Shown here: piece by piece, positions 6,772 to 11,016 of the stretch
Layout: the number at the start of each line of letters is the position of its first letter
Numbering within the stretch: the stretch's first letter is position 1
Origin: an uncultured Anaerococcus sp.
GTDB lineage: Bacteria > Bacillota_A > Clostridia > Tissierellales > Peptoniphilaceae
Direction of reading: 5' to 3'
Assembly: GCA_902488555.1 (NCBI GenBank)
Contig: CABTWT010000031.1
Location: 1 to 11,016 of the forward strand
DNA: 11,016 nt
Program-made: the position numbers and the translations under genes
Notes under the pieces: generated by a model
What the model was told of the DNA's origin: nothing
The model's input: only the letters and a program-made list of their open reading frames with translations
Databases searched by the model: none

Positions 6772-8525
6772 CTTTCTTTCAAGTATTCTAGGTCAGATCC
6801 TTCTAGGTGTGGGCTTAGAACTTCTTGGCATTTCTTATTGTAGTCATTAATCCAATCAATTTCTTCATTTGTTAACATTTCTGTTTTGATTGGTCTAGTA
6901 TCTATAGGTACATAGGTTAGGTTCTCAAATTCTAAGAACTTGCCAAATTCATTTTCAAATGCTTTCTTAACTACAGCTTGGTTTTCGATTCTAATTCCAT
7001 GGCTGTTTGCAATGTATAGGCCTGGTTCTACAGAAGTGAACATATTTTCTTTAAACTCAATGTCAGAGCCTTGGGCAATTCTTTGTGGTCCCTCATGTAC
7101 TGTTAGTAGGTATCCTACACCGTGTCCAGTTCCGTGGAAGAAGTCCTTGCCAGCTTTCCATAGAGGGTATTTTGAAATAGCATCAAGTCTTTGGCCAGTT
7201 GTTTTATTTTTAAATTTAGTTAAAAATACTGCTATATGAGATTTTAAGACCAAGGTATAGTCGATTTTTTCATCTTCTTTTAAGTTTCCTAAGGCTATAG
7301 TTCTTGTAATATCTGTAGTTCCCTCTAGATAATGAGCTCCAGAGTCTATCAAAATCATTCCTTCTTTGGTAATTGTTTTTGAACCAATGTTTGATGGTGC
7401 ATAGTGAACTATTGCCGCATTATCCTTAAATCCAACTATAGCTTCAAAAGAATCCTCTATGAAAGTTTCATTTTCACTTCTTAATTCATGAAGCTTCTTA
7501 CTAGCCACATATTCGTTTAATGTTCCAGTGCTTGCTCCAACTTCTATCCAGTTAAAGAATTTAACCAAAGTAACCCCATCGATAATGTAAGCTTCCTTTG
7601 TATTTTTTATCTCTGTTTGAGACTTGATAGCTTTCATATTTTCTGTAATATTTGTGCCAGTGGAAATCTTTACATTGGAATTAATCGAATCATAAATAGC
7701 GACATTACATCTTTCTGGATCTAGGAAAATCCTATTTTTCCCTGGGATATTTTTAAGTAATGTGAAAATATAATCGTATGAGTGGATTTTTATATTATTT
7801 TCATCAAGATAAGCCTTAACTTCATCATCAAGCTTGTTTTCATCTATGCATAGGTAAGCCCTATCTTCGCTAATCAAACAATATGATAAAACCACTGGAT
7901 TGTAGTCTATATCATTGCCCCTAATGTTTAGTAGCCAGCAAATATCTTCAACTGCACCAATAAAGTAGTAGTCATAGCCATTTGCATCCATGACATCACG
8001 AACTCTAGATATCTTAGAGCTTACACTTTCACCAGCGTACTTTTCATCTAGTAACCAAACTTTATCTTCTGGCAAAGCTGGCCTATCATTCCATAGCTTT
8101 GATATGTAATCCACATCAGAAACCAAGGTCCTAGAGCCCATTGATTCGCTTAGTTTTTTGTATTCTTTGACAGAAAATACATTGCCATTAAAGGCTATTT
8201 TGCCAAATTCACTAACTACTTCGTCCAAATATTCTTCAATAGTTGGATAGTTGTCATCAGCAATTTTCATAAGTTCAAATTCACTATTGGATAATTCTTT
8301 GTCAGCTTGCAAGAAATATCTAGAGTCTGTCCAAAGTTTTGCCTCATCTGTTGTAACTACTGCAGTTCCAGCAGATCCGGTAAATCCAGATATAAATTCC
8401 CTATCCTTGTATGAATCGCCCAAATATTCTGATTGGTGAGGGTCAGAAGTTGGGATAATGTAAGCTTCTATTTTTCTATCATTCATCAATTTTCTTAAAG
8501 ATTCTATGCGTTGGTTGATATCCAT
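6756..8525 (-). CDS. pepP: Xaa-Pro aminopeptidase (M24B family, three-domain form)
   Basis: This metallopeptidase removes an N-terminal residue when proline is second, finishing peptide breakdown that general aminopeptidases cannot. There is no signal peptide, so it is cytoplasmic. The 589 residues show two creatinase-like N-terminal domains (about 5-135 and 155-300), the pita-bread M24 domain (about 310-525) and a C-terminal tail of M24_C type. Metal ligands are D394 (LIDSGAHY), D405 (GTTDITRT), H468 (GTGHGVG), E500 (SVEPGLY) and E514 (RIENQ), with H374 and H477 as the usual active-site histidines. Length and layout match eukaryotic-type aminopeptidase P (XPNPEP1) rather than the shorter E. 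coli PepP. ATG is preceded by AAAGGAG (8537-8531). It is the first gene of the pepP-uvrC-hprK unit; I could not find a convincing -35/-10 pair for it. Confidence 0.95.
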   Translation of the reverse strand: MDINQRIESLRKLMNDRKIEAYIIPTSDPHQSEYLGDSYKDREFISGFTGSAGTAVVTTDEAKLWTDSRYFLQADKELSNSEFELMKIADDNYPTIEEYLDEVVSEFGKIAFNGNVFSVKEYKKLSESMGSRTLVSDVDYISKLWNDRPALPEDKVWLLDEKYAGESVSSKISRVRDVMDANGYDYYFIGAVEDICWLLNIRGNDIDYNPVVLSYCLISEDRAYLCIDENKLDDEVKAYLDENNIKIHSYDYIFTLLKNIPGKNRIFLDPERCNVAIYDSINSNVKISTGTNITENMKAIKSQTEIKNTKEAYIIDGVTLVKFFNWIEVGASTGTLNEYVASKKLHELRSENETFIEDSFEAIVGFKDNAAIVHYAPSNIGSKTITKEGMILIDSGAHYLEGTTDITRTIALGNLKEDEKIDYTLVLKSHIAVFLTKFKNKTTGQRLDAISKYPLWKAGKDFFHGTGHGVGYLLTVHEGPQRIAQGSDIEFKENMFTSVEPGLYIANSHGIRIENQAVVKKAFENEFGKFLEFENLTYVPIDTRPIKTEMLTNEEIDWINDYNKKCQEVLSPHLEGSDLEYLKESCQEI

Positions 8526-8552
8526 AAATACTCCTTTAAACTCCTTATCTTA

Positions 8553-8586
8553 AAGTTTATATATCTCTCATATAAACTTGTTTATA
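8553..8586. repeat. Overlapping inverted repeats upstream of pepP
   Basis: The heptamer GTTTATA and its complement TATAAAC occur three times in 32 bp: 8555-8561, 8571-8577 and 8580-8586. The first and second lie in a perfect 10-bp inverted repeat (8553-8562 with 8570-8579) around a 7-nt loop. The second and third form a perfect 7+7 palindrome with a 2-bp centre (8571-8586). The cluster lies 15-50 bp upstream of the pepP ribosome binding site. It could be paired operator sites or two mutually exclusive hairpins in the pepP leader. No U-tract follows on either strand, so it is not a simple terminator. Confidence 0.6.
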
Positions 8587-8604
8587 GGATAACTATACTT
8601 AATA

Positions 8605-8612
8605 TCACCTCC
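8605..8612 (-). promoter_or_regulatory. Orphan perfect Shine-Dalgarno sequence (minus strand)
   Basis: On the minus strand GGAGGTGA, a full complement of the 16S rRNA 3' end, has no ATG, GTG or TTG at a usable distance downstream. An ATG overlapping its 5' side opens only a 10-codon frame (MEVILSIVIL, 8615-8583), with just a poor site of its own. On the plus strand the same bases (ATCACCTC, 8604-8611) are an 8-bp complement of the ychF ribosome binding site at 8687-8694. Function unknown; it may be coincidence. Confidence 0.35.
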
Positions 8613-8631
8613 ATTTCCTAGCTTACAAGTG

Positions 8632-8654
8632 ATTGATTTTTGCCACAAATCAAT
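8632..8654. repeat. 23-bp interrupted palindrome over the ychF -35 and spacer (possible operator)
   Basis: Arms ATTGATTT (8632-8639) and AAATCAAT (8647-8654) are perfect 8-bp inverted repeats. Inside them one mismatch is followed by two more pairs around 8643. The palindrome covers the -35 and the whole spacer of the ychF promoter, a classical repressor position. I do not recognise the regulator. Confidence 0.45.
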
Positions 8655-8660
8655 TATAAT
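8633..8660 (+). promoter_or_regulatory. Sigma-A type promoter of ychF-tdk
   Basis: -35 TTGATT (8633-8638), a 16-nt spacer and a perfect -10 TATAAT (8655-8660) predict a start near 8667. That leaves a leader of about 35 nt with the ribosome binding site GAGGTGAT (8687-8694), 7 nt from the ychF ATG. Confidence 0.75.
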
Positions 8661-8701
8661 ATTAACATCGTGTAAATAAGAAAATTGAGGTGATTTAGTA
8701 T

Positions 8702-9799
8702 ATGAAACTTGGAATAGTAGGTTTGCCAAACGTTGGAAAATCAACTTTATTTAATGCCATTACCAAGGCAGGAGCTTTGGTTGCAAACTATCCTTTTGCA
8801 ACTATAGATCCAAATGTTGGCCTTGTAAATGTTCCAGACCCAAGACTTGAAGTTTTGTCAGATATGAGCAATTCAAAAAAAATCGTACCAGCTGTTATAG
8901 AATTTTATGATATAGCAGGATTAGTAAGAGGAGCGAGCAAGGGTGAAGGACTAGGCAATCAATTCTTGTCAAATATTAGAGAAACAGATGCTATCGTAGA
9001 GGTATTAAGATGTTTTGATGACCCAAATGTTACCCACGTTGATGGCTCTGTTGATCCAATACGCGATATAGAAACCATAAATCTAGAACTTATCTATGCT
9101 GACTTTGAAATGGTAGATAAGGTCCTAGAAAAACGTAGAAAAGTAGCCAGAAATGATAAAGAAGTTGCTAGAGAAGTTGAGGTCTTAGAAAAAGTTCATA
9201 GCGTACTGGAAGAGGGTAAATCAGCTAGAACCTTGAGCTTAACTGATGATGAGAAAAAACTTCTCAAGGCCTACCAACTTTTATCAAATAAGCCAATAAT
9301 ATATGTATGCAATGTCAACGAAGAAGATGCTGCAGATGACGGCAAGTCCAACCCTTATGTAGATAAAGTTCGCAATTTTGCCAAGGGAGAAAATGCAGAA
9401 GTAACCATAGTATCTGCCAAAATCGAGTATGAAATTTCTGAGCTAGAAAAAGAAGAAGAGAAAAAAGACTTCCTAGAAATGCTTGGTCTTGAAGAATCTG
9501 GTCTTGATAAGGTAATACGTGATTCTTATAGGACTCTAAACCTGATTTCATTCTTAACAACTGGTGAAATGGAAACTAGGGCTTGGACTATAAAAAATGG
9601 TACAAAAGCAGTAGATGCAGCCGGTAAAATCCACTCAGATATTTCTAGAGGTTTTATTAAAGCAGAAATAGTATCATATGATGAATTAGTAGACTCTGGT
9701 TCCCTACTAAACGCCAAGGAAAAAGGTCTATTGAGAATGGAAGGCAAGGATTACATCATGAAAGACGGCGATGTAGTAAACTTCCGATTTAATGTTTAG
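8702..9799 (+). CDS. ychF: Redox-responsive ATPase YchF (Obg family, OLA1-like)
   Basis: YchF is a conserved TRAFAC-class P-loop NTPase that binds ribosomes and, unlike most of its relatives, prefers ATP. It is linked to stress responses and translation, but its precise job is unsettled. The 365 residues match the usual 363 or so. G1 is GLPNVGKST (7-15), the switch I region NYPFATIDPN (29-38), and G3 DIAGL (70-74), with Leu where Ras-like proteins have the catalytic Gln. G4 is N204-V-N-E207, the NxxE form that explains ATP preference over NKxD. SAK (238-240) is G5. A helical, charged coiled-coil insert lies at about 130-190. The conserved FLTTGEMETRAW segment (284-295) leads into the C-terminal TGS domain. 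ATG with GAGGTGAT upstream is a clear start. It is co-transcribed with tdk, 8 nt downstream. Confidence 0.98.
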   Translation: MKLGIVGLPNVGKSTLFNAITKAGALVANYPFATIDPNVGLVNVPDPRLEVLSDMSNSKKIVPAVIEFYDIAGLVRGASKGEGLGNQFLSNIRETDAIVEVLRCFDDPNVTHVDGSVDPIRDIETINLELIYADFEMVDKVLEKRRKVARNDKEVAREVEVLEKVHSVLEEGKSARTLSLTDDEKKLLKAYQLLSNKPIIYVCNVNEEDAADDGKSNPYVDKVRNFAKGENAEVTIVSAKIEYEISELEKEEEKKDFLEMLGLEESGLDKVIRDSYRTLNLISFLTTGEMETRAWTIKNGTKAVDAAGKIHSDISRGFIKAEIVSYDELVDSGSLLNAKEKGLLRMEGKDYIMKDGDVVNFRFNV

Positions 9800-9807
9800 G
9801 ATGTGAA

Positions 9808-10419
9808 ATGAAAAAACAAGGAAAATTAATAGTTCATACCGGTTCAATGTTCTCAGGCAAAACTACCTCTCTATGGCGCGAACTTTATAGGATGAAGATT
9901 GCAAATTACAAAATAGCAGCCTTTAAACCAGCAGTTGATGACAGAGATGATGAAAGAAAAATAGTTAGTCATGACAATCTAGAACTAGATGCAATAAAAG
10001 TAGAAGACTTAAATGATGTTTTGGACTATGCAACCAATCATGAACTTGATGCAATTGGAATTGATGAAGTTCAATTTTTCCCAAATGATCCTACAGAAGT
10101 CATAGATATTTTTAACAAGCTTATGAAGAAAAATATAACCATAGTAGTATCTGGACTAGATATGGACTTTAAGACTAGGCCATTTGAGATTATAAAAGAA
10201 ATCATGCCAATAGCAGATGAGCTAACCAAACACCATGCCATCTGTGCATCATGCGGTGAAGATGCTTGGGCATCTTATAGGAAGTCTGCTGATGAATCGA
10301 GGATTCAAATAGGATCCAAAGATAAGTATGAACCCCTATGCAGAGAATGTTACAACCAAAAAATGAGCGAAAGAGAAAAAACTAAAAATCAAATTTCATT
10401 AGAAGAATTGGACAATTAA
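9808..10419 (+). CDS. tdk: Thymidine kinase (type II)
   Basis: This cytosolic enzyme phosphorylates thymidine (and deoxyuridine) with ATP, feeding dTMP synthesis by salvage. The 203 residues are full length. The P-loop is GSMFSGKTT (12-20), the Walker B-like segment is IGIDEVQFF (84-92 region) with catalytic E87, and GLDMDF (116-121) follows. The structural zinc site has C146, C149, C178 and C181, with the lasso segment ending in Y174 before CREC. Residues after 185 are a charged tail. The start ATG has AGGA 6 nt upstream; the ATG at 9801 is out of frame and stops at once. It is the second gene of ychF-tdk and ends in a terminator that reaches back into its last codons. Confidence 0.97.
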   Translation: MKKQGKLIVHTGSMFSGKTTSLWRELYRMKIANYKIAAFKPAVDDRDDERKIVSHDNLELDAIKVEDLNDVLDYATNHELDAIGIDEVQFFPNDPTEVIDIFNKLMKKNITIVVSGLDMDFKTRPFEIIKEIMPIADELTKHHAICASCGEDAWASYRKSADESRIQIGSKDKYEPLCRECYNQKMSEREKTKNQISLEELDN

Positions 10420-10437
10420 GTTCATTCTTCTTTTTTT
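10401..10437 (+). terminator. Intrinsic terminator of ychF-tdk, overlapping the tdk stop codon
   Basis: AGAAGAAT (10401-10408) pairs perfectly with ATTCTTCT (10424-10431), and six further T follow. The upstream arm encodes the last residues of Tdk and the TAA stop (10417-10419) is in the 15-nt loop. The stem is AU-rich, so termination may be partial. Confidence 0.65.
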
Positions 10438-10455
10438 GTGCATAAATAAGTCTTT

Positions 10456-10473
10456 CTTATATTATTATATAAG
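10456..10473. repeat. AT-rich hairpin between convergent tdk and GNAT genes
   Basis: CTTATAT and ATATAAG form a perfect 7-bp stem with a TATT loop. Outside it, GTCTTT (10450-10455) can pair with AAAGAC (10496-10501). The 119-bp convergent gap (10420-10538) otherwise holds only the flanking terminators. No small gene is visible. Confidence 0.4.
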
Positions 10474-10505
10474 TATGAGGTTGATATCCTTTTATAAAGA
10501 CAAAG

Positions 10506-10540
10506 AAAAAAAGCCTTAAGGATTTAACCCTATGGCTTTT
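10506..10540 (-). terminator. Intrinsic terminator of the GNAT gene, overlapping its stop codon
   Basis: Arms AAAAGCC (10509-10515) and GGCTTTT (10534-10540) form a 7-bp stem around an 18-nt loop. On the minus strand seven U follow (A-tract 10506-10512). The GNAT stop codon (10541-10539) lies in the first arm. On the plus strand only four T follow, so it mainly serves the minus-strand gene. Confidence 0.7.
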
Positions 10541-10993
10541 ACATATCCAATAGCTTTATATTATCATTGACAAAATCATCATCAAAGATATTTAAATAGG
10601 TTTGCATATACTCGTCTATACCAGCATCTCTTGTGGTTGCCATGAGTTCCATCTCTATGCCAAAATAATCGACCTCGGCATCAAGAATTTTGAAACCATT
10701 TCTGATATAAAAGGCCTTTCTCCTATTTCTCAAACTATAGTCATCAGCATCCTTAAACTTAGTAGACTCAATTTCAATCATCAAATCATCATATTTTTCT
10801 TTTAGTAACTTTAAGGACTTGCTCCCATAGCCCATACTTCTTAATGCCGGGTCAATGGCAAAGTATGAAAGCAAGTGGATATTCTCGTTTAAGTAAATTA
10901 CTGCAAATCCAATATTTTTATTATTGTGATTAATAAGGTCTATTTCTATAAAACCCTGATTATACAGTTCATAGAGATCAGAAGTATCTATGC
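10539..10993 (-). CDS. GNAT-family N-acetyltransferase, N-terminus missing at contig end
   Basis: The minus-strand frame is open from the stop at 10541-10539 to the end of real sequence at 10993, giving 150 visible residues. They show the GNAT acetyl-CoA fold: beta strands IGFAVIYLN (27-35) and LLSYFAIDP (40-48), then motif A R51-S-M-G54-Y-G56, whose backbone binds the CoA pyrophosphate. The late motif is RRKAFYIRNGF followed by a beta strand ending in EMELMA. The C-terminal tail of about 30 residues is acidic. The substrate cannot be told. A TTG at 10874 could be taken as a start, but it falls inside the strand just before motif A, and 39 in-frame upstream residues continue the GNAT fold. 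The true start is therefore beyond the window. It converges on tdk and has its own terminator. Confidence 0.82.
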
Positions 10994-11016
10994 AGATCGG
11001 AAGAGCACACGTCTGA
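10994..11016 (+). other. Illumina TruSeq adapter remnant (not genomic)
   Basis: The final 23 bases, beginning AGATCGGAAGAGCACACG, are identical from memory to the first 23 bases of the standard Illumina TruSeq read-1 3' adapter. Genomic sequence therefore ends at 10993. The GNAT frame happens to stay open through the adapter, so automatic gene callers would add spurious residues there. Confidence 0.97.

Noticed and set aside
8571..8599. Possible plus-strand promoter upstream of the ychF one, using TATACT at 8594-8599.
   Set aside because: The hexamer 17 bp upstream is TATAAA, a poor -35, so I could not support it.
9315..9747. Minus-strand open frames opposite ychF (81 and 73 codons).
   Set aside because: They are shadows of ychF with no recognisable domain and no ribosome binding site.
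10420..10538. Searched for a small gene or toxin-antitoxin pair in the tdk-GNAT gap.
   Set aside because: The 119 bp are filled by two terminators and an AT hairpin, with no start codon plus ribosome binding site combination.
1..11016. Looked for CRISPR repeats, tRNA or rRNA, IS ends, phage genes and a new multi-gene defence or biosynthetic system.
   Set aside because: None is present. Every substantial frame belongs to a known housekeeping family and there are no direct-repeat arrays or transposase motifs.

Overview
This window is ordinary low-GC Gram-positive chromosome. It is AT-rich, with strong AGGAGG-type ribosome binding sites, TTG start codons and intrinsic terminators. A large pyruvate:ferredoxin oxidoreductase (PFOR) alongside HPr kinase/phosphorylase points to an anaerobic, fermentative Firmicute. 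A Gram-positive anaerobic coccus of the Tissierellia/Peptoniphilaceae type (Anaerococcus or Peptoniphilus-like) is my guess from the general look of the proteins. No marker in the window proves it.

Layout. Positions 1-99 (minus) hold the N-terminus of a DUF2064/TIGR04282-type transferase cut by the window edge. Next come a perfect-stem terminator and nifJ (minus, 160-3696), which has its own sigma-A type promoter. A second minus-strand unit reads pepP (Xaa-Pro aminopeptidase, 8525-6756), uvrC (6771-4909), hprK (4894-3833). Its genes overlap or nearly touch, and it ends in a terminator that folds over the hprK stop codon. A 176-bp divergent intergenic region (8526-8701) carries several inverted repeats and the ychF promoter. 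The plus-strand pair ychF-tdk (8702-10419) follows, 8 nt apart, and ends in a terminator. It converges on a minus-strand GNAT acetyltransferase (10539-10993) whose N-terminus is missing. The last 23 bases (10994-11016) are not biological: they match the start of the Illumina TruSeq adapter, so this is almost certainly the raw end of an assembled contig.

How the genes fit together. NifJ makes acetyl-CoA and reduced ferredoxin from pyruvate. HprK is the sensor kinase of carbon catabolite control through HPr-Ser46. UvrC is the incision nuclease of nucleotide excision repair. PepP trims peptides with proline at position 2. Tdk salvages thymidine. YchF is a conserved ribosome-associated ATPase. 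These are housekeeping genes and do not form a dedicated system. I see no phage, IS, CRISPR, toxin-antitoxin, RNA gene or new defence module. The points worth a second look are the adapter, the inverted repeats around the ychF/pepP divergent promoters, terminators built over stop codons, the extended HprK N-terminus, and the mis-startable GNAT gene. No gene-free stretch exceeds 300 bases.
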